DNA of 41,689 nucleotides from an uncultured bacterium. GTDB taxonomy: Bacteria > Cyanobacteriota > Vampirovibrionia > Gastranaerophilales > Gastranaerophilaceae. How positions within the stretch are numbered: the first letter of the stretch is position 1; each line of letters begins with the position of its first letter. The position numbers and the translations under genes are program-made. The stretch is taken from positions 1 to 41,689 of the forward strand of contig CASFGU010000031.1 in NCBI GenBank assembly GCA_949294395.1, given 5' to 3'. A model generated the notes under the pieces. The model was not told where the DNA came from. It made no database searches and worked only from the letters and a program-made list of their open reading frames with translations. This document shows, piece by piece, positions 7,682-15,983 of the stretch.

Positions 7682-9081
7682 TAAAATCTGAAATAGATAA
7701 AAGGATTGTATGTTGATGCGGCAATGGCAGCAGTTGAGAGGATGAACAGGATTATAAGCCAAATATTTACAATACTTCTCAGAAATTTTCTTTCCTGTTT
7801 AATCTCAAGGATTTTTGAGAATACCGGCATGGCGCATACAACCGCGATTATAAAGGTCAAAACTTCCACTGTATCGCCGTAATAGCTTATGCCGTAAGAT
7901 ATATCATGAACTTTGACGAGCCCGAACATATTTTTAATATAAGTGAGAGCATAGTGCATATTGTCAGCCCTGAACATTACCCAGCCGAGCACAAAAATGA
8001 AAATGGTGTACAGGTGTTTCAGGAAGTTTATAAAAGGTTTATCTGTTTCTTTATGCCAGCCGGTCATTTTTTCAAGAATTATAAAAAATCCGTTCCAGAG
8101 CCCCCAGAATATGAAGTTCCAGCTTGCGCCGTGCCACAGACCGGTTAAGAAAAATACTATTGCAAGGTTTATATATGTGCGGTTTTGGCTAATTCTGTTG
8201 CCTCCGAGCGGTATGTACAAATACTGTTTAAACCAGGAGGAAAGCGATATATGCCATCTCCTCCAGAATTCGGTTATGGATTTTGAGATATACGGATAGT
8301 TGAAGTTTTCCATAAATCTGAAACCGAAAATTAACCCCAGACCGATTGCCATATCTGAATACCCCGAAAAATCATAGAAAAGCTGCATGGTGTAAGCGAG
8401 ACTTCCAATCCATGCGACAAGCGGACTAAATGTATCAGGTGCCTGAATAAAGATTTTATCGGCAATCGCCCCCATTGTATTTGCAATGAGCATTTTTTTA
8501 GCAAGTCCGATGATGAACCGTTTTACACCAATATCAACTTTTTCAAAATTTACTTCTCTTGAATCAATCTGTTCCGCAACATCGTGGTATTTAACAATAG
8601 GCCCTGCAATAAGCTGCGGGAAAAGACAAATATATAAAGCCAGTTTATAAACATCTTTTTGAGCTTTGCACTCTCCTCTAAAGACATCAATAAGGTACGA
8701 CATTGCCTGAAATGTATAAAAGGAAATTCCTATTGGCATAATTACTTTGATAAAATCAATATTTGTATGGAAAAGGGCATTAATATTTTCAAGGATAAAG
8801 TTAAAATATTTGAAATAGATTAAAAATCCGAGGTTTACAACGACAGTAAGAACAAGTGTAAGTTTCTTTTTGAGAGGGTATTTTTCAATCAGCAGTGCGC
8901 CGAGATAGTTAACCATAATAGTGACGAGCATAATAGCAAGGTATCTTGGTTCTCCCCAGGCGTAGAACAGGATGCTTGCAATCAATAAAATCGGGTTATG
9001 AAGTTCTTTTCTTGCAGCTAAATACAGGAAACACACAACCGGTAAAAATACATATATAAAACTCATTGAACTGAATAACAT
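7681..9081 (-). CDS. MBOAT family O-acyltransferase
   Basis: A 466-residue polytopic inner-membrane protein with about ten hydrophobic segments, of the AlgI/DltB-like membrane-bound O-acyltransferase class. It would pass acyl (usually acetyl) groups across the membrane for modification of a surface polysaccharide. The conserved stretches are FDFSGYSDMAIGLGLIFGF-type (here YDFSGYSDMAIG near residues 241-252), FWRRWHISLSSWFKQYLYIPLGG near 279-301 and GLWHGASWNFIFWG near 328-341, whose His is the likely catalytic residue. Its start shares one base with the stop of the AlgJ-like gene, so they form an acetylation pair. A MITE has inserted exactly at its stop codon (TAA to TAG, same protein). Confidence 0.93.
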   Translation of the reverse strand: MLFSSMSFIYVFLPVVCFLYLAARKELHNPILLIASILFYAWGEPRYLAIMLVTIMVNYLGALLIEKYPLKKKLTLVLTVVVNLGFLIYFKYFNFILENINALFHTNIDFIKVIMPIGISFYTFQAMSYLIDVFRGECKAQKDVYKLALYICLFPQLIAGPIVKYHDVAEQIDSREVNFEKVDIGVKRFIIGLAKKMLIANTMGAIADKIFIQAPDTFSPLVAWIGSLAYTMQLFYDFSGYSDMAIGLGLIFGFRFMENFNYPYISKSITEFWRRWHISLSSWFKQYLYIPLGGNRISQNRTYINLAIVFFLTGLWHGASWNFIFWGLWNGFFIILEKMTGWHKETDKPFINFLKHLYTIFIFVLGWVMFRADNMHYALTYIKNMFGLVKVHDISYGISYYGDTVEVLTFIIAVVCAMPVFSKILEIKQERKFLRSIVNIWLIILFILSTAAIAASTYNPFIYFRF

Positions 9082-10778
9082 TATTTTTCCCCGCCATATA
9101 ATTCACTAAATACGTTTATACCGTTGCTTTGTATAACTATAATCATAATATCCGGTTTAAACTCCAGAATTTCCTTTTCCCATCGCGACATTTTGAATTC
9201 CGGAGGCTCAAAAGAATTATTAATCCGGCGTTTTTTAACTTCTTTAAATGTATATCTCAGAAATAAATAAAGATTTTCACTGAAAGAGGTGCCTATTATG
9301 TAAGCCTTCTCCGGATTTCCGTAAGGAAAGAACGAATCTGCAGAAGCTCTGCTATCGTGTGTTACGATTTGCAATTTGTCAGCGAATTTACTCTCATAAG
9401 AAGGGTAGAGAGTGTTGTTGTTTTTTATGCTGATACGCATTGTATTGTATTCATGCCCTTTATTGAAATAAGTTCCCGGGTAATCGGTTCTGGTGAATTT
9501 CTTTTTTTCAATATTAAAGTCGTCATCATTCAGAATTTTTATATCCGGAAAATCTTTTTTAATATTTTGCATTAAAACTCTGTAAGCAGAATAGGCGCCG
9601 TATTCAGACCAGTGCGGATCTCCTTGCGGGAAAGCATATTCTTTTTTGGCATCTTCCTGCATTTTTTCCAAAGGATAAGTTACCATTTTTCTGCCGGAAG
9701 ATTTATTTATGTATTCTTCAAATTTTTTGCCGGTATTAAACTTGATTTTATAAGGATAAATCGCATCAGGATAAACCTCCCCTTTCACGGGAGCAAGAAC
9801 AATATATAGATTTATCCCGTTTTTATTGCAAAAGTCCTCCAGTTTTTTAATATTTTTTTCATAAACCGTAAAATTTTTGCTCAGGTCACCGGTACTATGC
9901 CATTCTGTTGAAAAAGCCCACCGAGTTTTTTTGTTGTAGTAATATTCACCCTGATTGTATATATAGCCGGTGAGTAAAAATCTGAGTTTGTTATACAGGT
10001 GTATAATCGAAGTACGGCCGAAAAATCTGTCCGAAAACCAGCTGTTGAAATCCTTACCGAAGTTATAATTTATTTCATTTTTTGTAATAAATGGCTTATA
10101 TTCCGCAAGTTTCCGGTTTTCCCCTTTGTTGTAAATTTCATCATTTATTTTCAAAGCCGGCAGGATAAGCAGTACAAAAAATACCGTAAGAAATAAAATT
10201 TCAATTCGGGATTTATTTTTTACGCTTTTAAAATCCGCCGCATAGGAGGTCAGTTTATAGGCAAGAAGATAGCTTAAAATAAGGATTATAGTCAAAACTT
10301 TTGCATCAAAAACCGGTTTTGGAACTATATTAAGTTTTTCTTTTGAAAACAGCTGTGAAAAGTTTGTCAGATCAGTAATTAAAATAGAATTTTTGTCAAC
10401 TTTAAATGAACATGAATTTGCATAAAATTGTTTCAGGTCAAGAGTATGTCCTCCAACCTTGATATTACGGAGCCTGAGCCCCCCCCCCCCTTCCTGAAAG
10501 TCTTGTCTGGCAATGATTTGAAACCGTTTAGGGTGTTTCGCTTTATAAACTGGTATTGTAATTTCAGATGTTGTATCCAAATTAACTTCTAACTTTGCTT
10601 TATTGTTTCTGGAAAACAAATCGTCGTCTTTTTTGTTTAAGACTATTTCAAAAGTGGTCTGTCCTTTTCCTTCTGCTTCAAAAGTAACGTTCACGGGTTC
10701 TCTGTACAACCAGTACGGACTGCTTAACCCCGCAGCAATCCCCGTGATGACAATACTTAACAAAACTCTCTTTTTCAT
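9081..10778 (-). CDS. AlgJ/AlgX-like SGNH-fold O-acetyltransferase with G12 tract
   Basis: Probably the extracytoplasmic partner of the MBOAT protein, transferring acetyl groups to a polysaccharide. A TTG at 10814 directly follows the upstream stop, but ATG 10778 (MKKRVLLSIVITGIAAG, a signal-anchor) is the likelier start, giving 565 residues; neither has a clear ribosome binding site. Order of parts: N-terminal hydrophobic segment, a beta-rich domain (about 25-160), two hydrophobic stretches (about 160-180 and 190-210), then the AlgX/AlgJ-like domain with FNSWFSDRFFGR, GDPHWSEYGAYSAY and GTSFSENLYLF. The DPHW and GTSF elements match the Asp-His and Ser blocks of the family. A run of 12 G residues encodes four glycines near residues 97-100, so a slip of one base would end the protein before the catalytic domain. 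Confidence 0.8.
   Translation of the reverse strand: MKKRVLLSIVITGIAAGLSSPYWLYREPVNVTFEAEGKGQTTFEIVLNKKDDDLFSRNNKAKLEVNLDTTSEITIPVYKAKHPKRFQIIARQDFQEGGGGLRLRNIKVGGHTLDLKQFYANSCSFKVDKNSILITDLTNFSQLFSKEKLNIVPKPVFDAKVLTIILILSYLLAYKLTSYAADFKSVKNKSRIEILFLTVFFVLLILPALKINDEIYNKGENRKLAEYKPFITKNEINYNFGKDFNSWFSDRFFGRTSIIHLYNKLRFLLTGYIYNQGEYYYNKKTRWAFSTEWHSTGDLSKNFTVYEKNIKKLEDFCNKNGINLYIVLAPVKGEVYPDAIYPYKIKFNTGKKFEEYINKSSGRKMVTYPLEKMQEDAKKEYAFPQGDPHWSEYGAYSAYRVLMQNIKKDFPDIKILNDDDFNIEKKKFTRTDYPGTYFNKGHEYNTMRISIKNNNTLYPSYESKFADKLQIVTHDSRASADSFFPYGNPEKAYIIGTSFSENLYLFLRYTFKEVKKRRINNSFEPPEFKMSRWEKEILEFKPDIMIIVIQSNGINVFSELYGGEK
10479..10490. repeat. C12 (G12 on the coding strand) homopolymer inside the AlgJ-like gene
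   Basis: Twelve consecutive C on the plus strand, in frame as GGG x4 in the gene. G tracts of this length are prone to slipped-strand changes, and at this length the gene is open. Confidence 0.9.
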
Positions 10779-10814
10779 ATAGTAAATTTTACTATGCTGA
10801 ATAAGCACTGTCAA

Positions 10815-11984
10815 TCAAAGAGCGCGGATAATGGATTTGATATTTTCGTCGGTAATTTTCACCAGCGCAACTGTTTTTGCCGTATCATCGAGTGAATTCA
10901 GGCGTTTGAGAGTTTCTGCTGTTTTCAGGATGATTGTCTGGTTGCTGCATTTCAATAGTTCTCTTATTGCAAGCAAATCATCTGAAAAATCAAGCGCCGT
11001 ATAGACAAAATGACTATCTTCATTCAGTTCTGCCGTTACAATGCGCGTAAGCTGTTTTTTATTAATTCCCTGAAGAAGCCTTTTTATTCCGTGGATTTCG
11101 TTTTTTGTTTCTTTATCTTCATCAAAGAGGTATTCATCGTTTTCTGTCAGGGTTTCAAATTTTTCCTGCGCGTTCAGCAGAACGGCTGCTATTTTGCTGT
11201 CGGGTTCTGCTGATATAAGGTTTTCAAAAACTTCTTTCATTTCAAAATCCAGAACGAGCGCGGGGCTTAGAATTTCACCGAGACCGTTGATTATGTGGTT
11301 AATAGTCAGAAGCGCATCTTCATAATAATTATTCAGAAGTTCAAATAAGTCTGCAAGGTAAGGAATTTCACCGGCTATATTTTCTGCCATGGAAGATGTT
11401 TTCATTGCATTAAAAATTGCCCCCAGCGCCTCTTTATTTCCGTACATGACAAGAAATTTCACCGCTGAAAGTTTTTCAAAATCGTCATCTGACTTTAGTT
11501 TTTCAAGAGCTTTGTTGTATGAAACTTCATCCTGAAACATCCCGAGAGTTGCTGCGCAGTTTGCATTGAGGCTGTCATTGTCAGAATATGCGTTTTCTCT
11601 CAAGCAGTCAAGCGCAAGCGGATCCTGAATATATGAAAAATACTTTGCACAGTACGTTTTTTGCGCGGTAGTGCCTGTTTCAAATATTTCAAGAATTTCA
11701 TCGGTCAAATCTTCATCTGCATACTTTGCCAGAGCCGAAACAATTGCTTCATCATAATAAGGTGAATAATAATTGAAAAATTTCAGTAGGTTTTTATAAT
11801 TAGTTTCGCTGCAGGCATTGTAAATCCGCTGTGCAACGTTCTGCTTAACAAAATCAAACAGAAAGTCGTCACTATCAGTGAGTTCTTTAAATAATACCGC
11901 ATCTGCATTAATAATCATTTCTTTTGCGGTCTGTTCGTAATCGTTTTTATTTTTCCCTGTAAGTTTTTTAAGTTTATCGTCCAT
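10815..11984 (-). CDS. HEAT-repeat-like helical protein
   Basis: A 389-residue, acidic, all-helical protein with repeated helix pairs of the HEAT/armadillo type, for example DEDLTDEILEIFETGTTAQKTYCAKYFSYIQDPLALDCLRENAYSDNDSLNANCAATLG split over about residues 90-150 and EKLSAVKFLVMYGNKEALGAIFNAM near 172-196. No catalytic motif, signal peptide or membrane helix. HEAT proteins usually act as binding scaffolds; the partner is unknown. Its stop is followed with no gap by the TTG of the AlgJ-like frame, so it is probably co-transcribed with the acetylation genes. A conserved role in envelope assembly is possible but only inferred. Confidence 0.7.
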   Translation of the reverse strand: MDDKLKKLTGKNKNDYEQTAKEMIINADAVLFKELTDSDDFLFDFVKQNVAQRIYNACSETNYKNLLKFFNYYSPYYDEAIVSALAKYADEDLTDEILEIFETGTTAQKTYCAKYFSYIQDPLALDCLRENAYSDNDSLNANCAATLGMFQDEVSYNKALEKLKSDDDFEKLSAVKFLVMYGNKEALGAIFNAMKTSSMAENIAGEIPYLADLFELLNNYYEDALLTINHIINGLGEILSPALVLDFEMKEVFENLISAEPDSKIAAVLLNAQEKFETLTENDEYLFDEDKETKNEIHGIKRLLQGINKKQLTRIVTAELNEDSHFVYTALDFSDDLLAIRELLKCSNQTIILKTAETLKRLNSLDDTAKTVALVKITDENIKSIIRAL

Positions 11985-12096
11985 AAAAATATTTTAGCAT
12001 AAATAAAGACGATAAGTTCTGCCGGTGATGTCGGTCGGGCATACCTGCCCTACAATAAAGTAAAAACATAACTTTTTATCTCCTTTATTTAACAAT

Positions 12097-12125
12097 TTGC
12101 ATAAAAAACATTTTTATTCTAAAAT
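12097..12125 (+). promoter_or_regulatory. promoter of the rpmF/fatty-acid cluster
   Basis: TTGCAT at 12097-12102 and TAAAAT at 12120-12125 with a 17-bp spacer, 86 bases before the first ATG of the cluster. The leader (about 12132-12205) is GC-richer than its surroundings and could fold. Confidence 0.5.
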
Positions 12126-12210
12126 TGGAATACTTCATGGAAAAGGTGGTCTGCGTCCGGTTTTAAACGCGTTCGCAGGCAGTGCCGCCGGAGTAGTTAA
12201 GGAGAAAATT

Positions 12211-12474
12211 ATGGCACAACAGTTTAATCCTCAGGGTTTAAACCCGCAGAATATTAAAAAAAGAATTTCAGTTCTCGTATTTCTGAAAGGTTCTACAGCA
12301 CCGCTTGTATTGTATGTGGAAAACCCGCAGGACTTGTACGCTGAATTGAACCAGCTTATGAAATCGGCATCGGCTGTGCTGGTTGAAAAAGAAACTCAGG
12401 GGCCGCTTAAAAAGGTTGCTTTTATTTCTAACCAGATAGCTGCTATAGCAATGCAGGAAGAACAGTACGTATAA
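12211..12474 (+). CDS. uncharacterised conserved-looking protein, 87 aa
   Basis: The ATG at 12211 is preceded by AAGGAG at 6 bases. A longer frame back to 12097 would overlap the promoter and lacks a binding site, so 87 residues are taken. The N-terminus is rich in Gln/Asn (MAQQFNPQGLNPQN). The rest reads as alternating strand and helix with VLVFLKGSTAPLVLYVENP near residues 21-39, suggesting a small alpha/beta domain. I know no function. It opens the yceD-rpmF-plsX-fabH transcription unit, so a link to ribosome or lipid synthesis is possible. Confidence 0.7.
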   Translation: MAQQFNPQGLNPQNIKKRISVLVFLKGSTAPLVLYVENPQDLYAELNQLMKSASAVLVEKETQGPLKKVAFISNQIAAIAMQEEQYV

Positions 12475-12501
12475 ATTTTTTCCGCCGTATTGAGGTATTT
12501 T

Positions 12502-12993
12502 ATGGAAAATTTTGTTTTAATTGAAGATATTGAAAATGCAAAAGACGGTATCCTTGAATATAGCTTTGAAGAAAATATTGAGGGTATTAATTCTGCTGCA
12601 CCCGTGAAAGCGGATTTGACTATAAAAAATCTCGGCGAGTTTGTGGAAGTATCCGGAAATGTTAAGACTATTTTGAACCTTGAATGCGACATTTGCCTTA
12701 AACCGTTCAGGTACGATATGGAATTTTTAATAGATGAAATATTTGCAAAAGACGCGCTGCTGGAGGATTACGGGCAGGAAATAGAAATTAAGGACGGACA
12801 GTTTGTTACAGATCTTAACGGAGCGGACAAAATTGATATTTATGACTTATTGTATCAATCTGTAATATTAAATATTCCAAATAAAAAAGTTTGTGGTATA
12901 AATTGTAGTAGGGATAATTTTCAAAAAGAAGAAGATTTGACCGATCCCCGGCTGGAAGTTTTCAAAAACATCCGGCTTGAGGAAAACAGGTAG
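12502..12993 (+). CDS. yceD: YceD/DUF177 family protein
   Basis: A 163-residue protein of the YceD (DUF177) family, which is nearly always encoded just before rpmF. It has been linked to large-subunit rRNA metabolism in plants and bacteria. Features: the central LNLECDICLKPFRYDMEFLIDE-type strand pair (near residues 56-77) and a second cysteine pair KVCGINC near 131-137, which together form the family's likely metal site. A TTG at 12490 is open in frame, but GAGG at 12492-12495 sits 6 bases before ATG 12502, so the inner start is used. rpmF follows 38 bases later. Confidence 0.85.
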   Translation: MENFVLIEDIENAKDGILEYSFEENIEGINSAAPVKADLTIKNLGEFVEVSGNVKTILNLECDICLKPFRYDMEFLIDEIFAKDALLEDYGQEIEIKDGQFVTDLNGADKIDIYDLLYQSVILNIPNKKVCGINCSRDNFQKEEDLTDPRLEVFKNIRLEENR

Positions 12994-13031
12994 AAATATA
13001 AGTAGTAGGAAAACATAAAGGAAAGACAAAA

Positions 13032-13400
13032 ATGGCAGTACCAAAGAAAAGAACAGGACATTCCGCACAGGGACACAGAAGAAGCAACTGGAAAGCTTTA
13101 AAACCGGAAACTACTAAATGCCCAAATTGCGGTGCAACAGTATTAACTCACACAGTATGTACAGCTTGCGGCACTTACAAAGGACAGCCGGTAAGCCTTA
13201 AAGACAGAAAAGAAGGCGCAGCTGTGAAAGCTAAACCGGTTAAAAAGGCTGAAGTTAAGGAAGAAGCAAAAGTTGAAGAAAAAGCTTCCGAAACAAGCGC
13301 TCCTGCTGAAGAGGCTAAAGTTGAAGAAGTAAAATCAGAAGCAGTTGAGGTAAAAGAAGAAGCTCCTGCTGAAGAAACTTCTGAAACAGAAGAAAAATAA
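13032..13400 (+). CDS. rpmF: ribosomal protein bL32 with long charged C-terminal extension
   Basis: Residues 1-58 are a normal bL32: the MAVPKKRTGHSAQGHRRS start, then a zinc ribbon with CPNC (about 36-39) and CTAC (about 49-52). bL32 normally ends near residue 60. Here 60-odd further residues follow, almost only Ala, Glu, Lys, Val, Pro, Ser and Thr (for example VEVKEEAPAEETSETEEK at the end), a low-complexity, probably disordered tail with a net acidic end. The ribosome binding site is AAGGAAAG. The position between yceD and plsX is the standard one. No frameshift is needed to explain the tail. Confidence 0.93.
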   Translation: MAVPKKRTGHSAQGHRRSNWKALKPETTKCPNCGATVLTHTVCTACGTYKGQPVSLKDRKEGAAVKAKPVKKAEVKEEAKVEEKASETSAPAEEAKVEEVKSEAVEVKEEAPAEETSETEEK

Positions 13401-13410
13401 CATTGAATAT

Positions 13411-13444
13411 GAATGGTTGAGAGAGTTCAACCTTTCAACCATTC
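13411..13444 (+). terminator. hairpin between rpmF and plsX
   Basis: GAATGGTTGA (13411-13420) pairs with TCAACCATTC (13435-13444) around a 14-nt loop. No T tract follows, so it may be a weak terminator, an attenuator or an RNA-processing site that uncouples rpmF from the lipid genes. Confidence 0.4.
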
Positions 13445-13480
13445 ACCATTTAACCGTTAAACTAGATTTGAGAGGGAAAG

Positions 13481-14539
13481 ATGACAAGAATAGCAATTGA
13501 TGCAATGGGCGGTGACCATGCTCCTCACGAAATTGTAGCAGGAGCTGTCTGGGGTGCTTACGAATACGGAGTGGCTATCGAATTAGTCGGTAAACAGGAT
13601 AAAATTGAGCAGGAACTTGATAAAATCAGTCAGGACGGCTTTTATTCCGATTGCGGCAAGGGCGGCAAAAAGCTTAAACGTATCAAAATTGACACAAGCA
13701 AGCTAGATATAAAAATTACCCATGCCAATGAAATAATCGAAATGGGCGAGGCTCCGGGACAGGCTATCCGCAAAAAGAAAAAGTCATCAATTGTTCTTGC
13801 GGTTGATGCTGTGGCAAATGGAAGTTCGGACGCCGTGGTGGCTGCCGGTTCTACCGGTGCTGCTATGGCTGCAAGCCTTTTCGGGCTTGGCAGACTGTCG
13901 GGAATTGACAGGCCGGCGATTGCAGTTACGCTTCCTACTATTAAAAAGCCTATCGTCGTAATCGACGGCGGTGCTAACAGCAATTGCACTCCGGAAATGC
14001 TTTATCAGTTTGCTATTATGGGTGCAACTTTTTCTAAAAATGTGTTAGGTATTGAACATCCGCGTGTAGGGGTTTTGAACATAGGAGAAGAAGCCGGTAA
14101 AGGTAATGAACTTGCACAGCAGACTTATAAGCTTCTTGAGGAACATCAGGAGAAAATTAACTTTGTCGGAAATATTGAAGGCAAAGAAATTTTCCTGAGC
14201 GTATGCGATGTTGTTGTCTGCGACGGTTTTGTCGGGAATGTGGCGCTGAAAGTTACGGAAGGTACTTCCCAGATGCTTTTCAGAATGCTTAAACAGGAAT
14301 TTAAAGCGGATTTGCTCGGCAAAATTATCGGTCTGCTGGCAAAACCGTTTATGAAAAGAATTTATACAAAAATTAACTATGAAGAATTTGGAGGGGCGTT
14401 ACTGCTTGGTGTAAAAGGCATTACGGTAATCTCTCACGGCAGAAGCAGGGCTTATGCTATTAAGAATGCAGTTAAAGTTGCTAAATATGCCGTTGAATCG
14501 GGCGTTAACGAAAAAATCTCTAAATTTTATGAGGAATAA
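13481..14539 (+). CDS. plsX: phosphate acyltransferase PlsX
   Basis: PlsX (352 residues, normal size) converts acyl-ACP and phosphate to acyl-phosphate for PlsY, starting phospholipid synthesis; it is a peripheral membrane enzyme. The family start MTRIAIDAMGGDHAP is present, followed by VAAGSTGA near residues 119-126, IDGGANSNCTPEMLYQFA near 164-181 and NIGEEAGKGN near 205-214. The ATG at 13481 follows GAGAGGGAAAG. It stands in its classical position between rpmF and fabH; fabH starts 3 bases after its stop. Confidence 0.97.
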   Translation: MTRIAIDAMGGDHAPHEIVAGAVWGAYEYGVAIELVGKQDKIEQELDKISQDGFYSDCGKGGKKLKRIKIDTSKLDIKITHANEIIEMGEAPGQAIRKKKKSSIVLAVDAVANGSSDAVVAAGSTGAAMAASLFGLGRLSGIDRPAIAVTLPTIKKPIVVIDGGANSNCTPEMLYQFAIMGATFSKNVLGIEHPRVGVLNIGEEAGKGNELAQQTYKLLEEHQEKINFVGNIEGKEIFLSVCDVVVCDGFVGNVALKVTEGTSQMLFRMLKQEFKADLLGKIIGLLAKPFMKRIYTKINYEEFGGALLLGVKGITVISHGRSRAYAIKNAVKVAKYAVESGVNEKISKFYEE

Positions 14540-14542
14540 AGA

Positions 14543-15553
14543 ATGACAGATAAATTAATTCCGGTACGTATTGCCGGTGTTGGATACAGTTTACCCGAAA
14601 CAGTTATTACAAATGATGACCTGACAAAATTGTATGAAACATCTGATGAATGGATTTATACCCGTACGGGGATAAAAGAACGCAGAGTTGTTTCCGGTGA
14701 GGAAAATGCAATAGATTTAGGTTTTGAGGCTTCAAAAAGAGCGCTCGAAAAAGCAAAAATTCAGCCGGATGAAATTGATTTGATTCTTGCAGCATCTTCG
14801 GCTCCTCCTGACTTGTATCCGGCAATTGCCTGTCATATACATCAAAGGCTCGGGATTACAAAACCTATTCCGGCGTTTGATATTACAGCGGCATGCTCCG
14901 GCTTGATTTACGGCATGAGTATTGCCAAAGCATACATTAATTCCGGTATGTATAAAAAAATTCTTATTGTTGCAACCGATAACAATTCAAGGCTTGTAAA
15001 CTGGCAGGACAGAAGCACCTCAATTCTTTTCGGCGACGGCGCCGGTGCGATGGTTATGACTGTTGCGGAGGATGGTGTCGATGATATTATTGCGGTTGAT
15101 ATTAAGGCTGACGGCAATTTCGGACATCTGATTGAGCTTTCTTTTGACGGTAAAAACTGCCCGCTTGTAGAGCAGTATGAAGAAAAACCGAAAGGTATCA
15201 GAATGAACGGCAGAGGGGTCTACACATTTGTTGCCAAAATTCTGCCTCATTATGTTGAAAATTTAATTACAGATGCAGGTCTGAAACCTGATGACATAGA
15301 TTATCTTATACCGCATCAGGCAAACATCAGAATTATTCAGGCAGTACAGGAACGTCTTGGATACAGCGACGAAAAAGTAGTTACGAATATTAAATACTAC
15401 GGTAACACATCTGCAGCATCTATTCCTATAGCACTTGCGGAAAGCGTTGAAAAAGGTAATGTTAAACTCGGTACAACTGCTGTTCTTTGCGGCTTCGGCG
15501 CAGGTATGACATGGGGCGGTGCTATCGTAAGATTAAGAGAAGGCATCTGCTAA
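14543..15553 (+). CDS. fabH: beta-ketoacyl-ACP synthase III (FabH)
   Basis: FabH (336 residues) condenses acetyl-CoA with malonyl-ACP to start each fatty acid chain. The thiolase-fold triad is visible: Cys in ITAACSGLIYG near residue 116, His in LIPHQANIRI near 256 and Asn in YYGNTSAASIP near 286. The C-terminal CGFGAGMTWGGAIVR is typical of the family. It is three bases after plsX and therefore co-translated. Confidence 0.97.
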   Translation: MTDKLIPVRIAGVGYSLPETVITNDDLTKLYETSDEWIYTRTGIKERRVVSGEENAIDLGFEASKRALEKAKIQPDEIDLILAASSAPPDLYPAIACHIHQRLGITKPIPAFDITAACSGLIYGMSIAKAYINSGMYKKILIVATDNNSRLVNWQDRSTSILFGDGAGAMVMTVAEDGVDDIIAVDIKADGNFGHLIELSFDGKNCPLVEQYEEKPKGIRMNGRGVYTFVAKILPHYVENLITDAGLKPDDIDYLIPHQANIRIIQAVQERLGYSDEKVVTNIKYYGNTSAASIPIALAESVEKGNVKLGTTAVLCGFGAGMTWGGAIVRLREGIC

Positions 15554-15565
15554 ATCAGGAGAGTT

Positions 15566-15983
15566 ATGAGAGAAGAAACCTTTGATATATCATCTCTGGA
15601 AAATGCAGCGAAAAGACTCGGAGAAGTGCTTATCAGATATAATTCTGATACTGAAGATGATGTTATCAGAGATTCTGTAATTCAGCGTTTTGAATTTACC
15701 TATTCTATAGCTCTTAAAACATTAAAAAAAATATTTTTTAAGGAGTGCATTTCTGTCAGAAGATGTTAACCGGATGACCTTTAATGAACTTGTCAGAACC
15801 GCAAATCAGCTGGATTTATTAAAATCAAACCTTGAAAAGTGGTCTGAATTCAGGGAAATGAGAAATATGACATCGCACACTTATTACGAAAATACCGCAT
15901 TAAAAGTTATAAAGATTATTCCTGATTTTCATGAAGAAATATTATTTTTACTGGAACAGTTAAGGCTGAAACAAAATGGCTGA
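15566..15983 (+). pseudogene. HEPN-domain partner of the MNT nucleotidyltransferase (HepT/HI0074-like), frameshifted
   Basis: As written the frame from ATG 15566 stops at 15767-15769 after 67 codons, and a second frame carries the rest to 15983. Removing one A from the A8 run at 15724-15731 joins them into about 138 residues reading ...LKTLKKYFLR SAFLSEDVNRMTFNELVRTA.... The joined product is a HEPN protein of the nucleotidyltransferase-substrate-binding type. The functional motif RX4HXY is intact as RNMTSHTY in the second half. HepT RNases of this motif are toxins whose Tyr is adenylylated by the MNT partner. The overlap with the MNT gene (8 bases) supports a single original gene. Whether the extra A is a real mutation, a reversible tract change or a read error cannot be told from one sequence. 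Confidence 0.75.

Noticed and set aside
12037-12050. GGGCA-TACC-TGCCC hairpin as a terminator
   Set aside because: The stem is only 5 bp and no T tract follows on either side. It may be a piece of a dispersed intergenic repeat.
15720-15745. Programmed -1 frameshift at the A8/T6 runs of the HEPN gene
   Set aside because: The second half needs a +1 (or -2) shift, which a classical -1 slippery site does not give. A one-base insertion in the A run explains it more simply.
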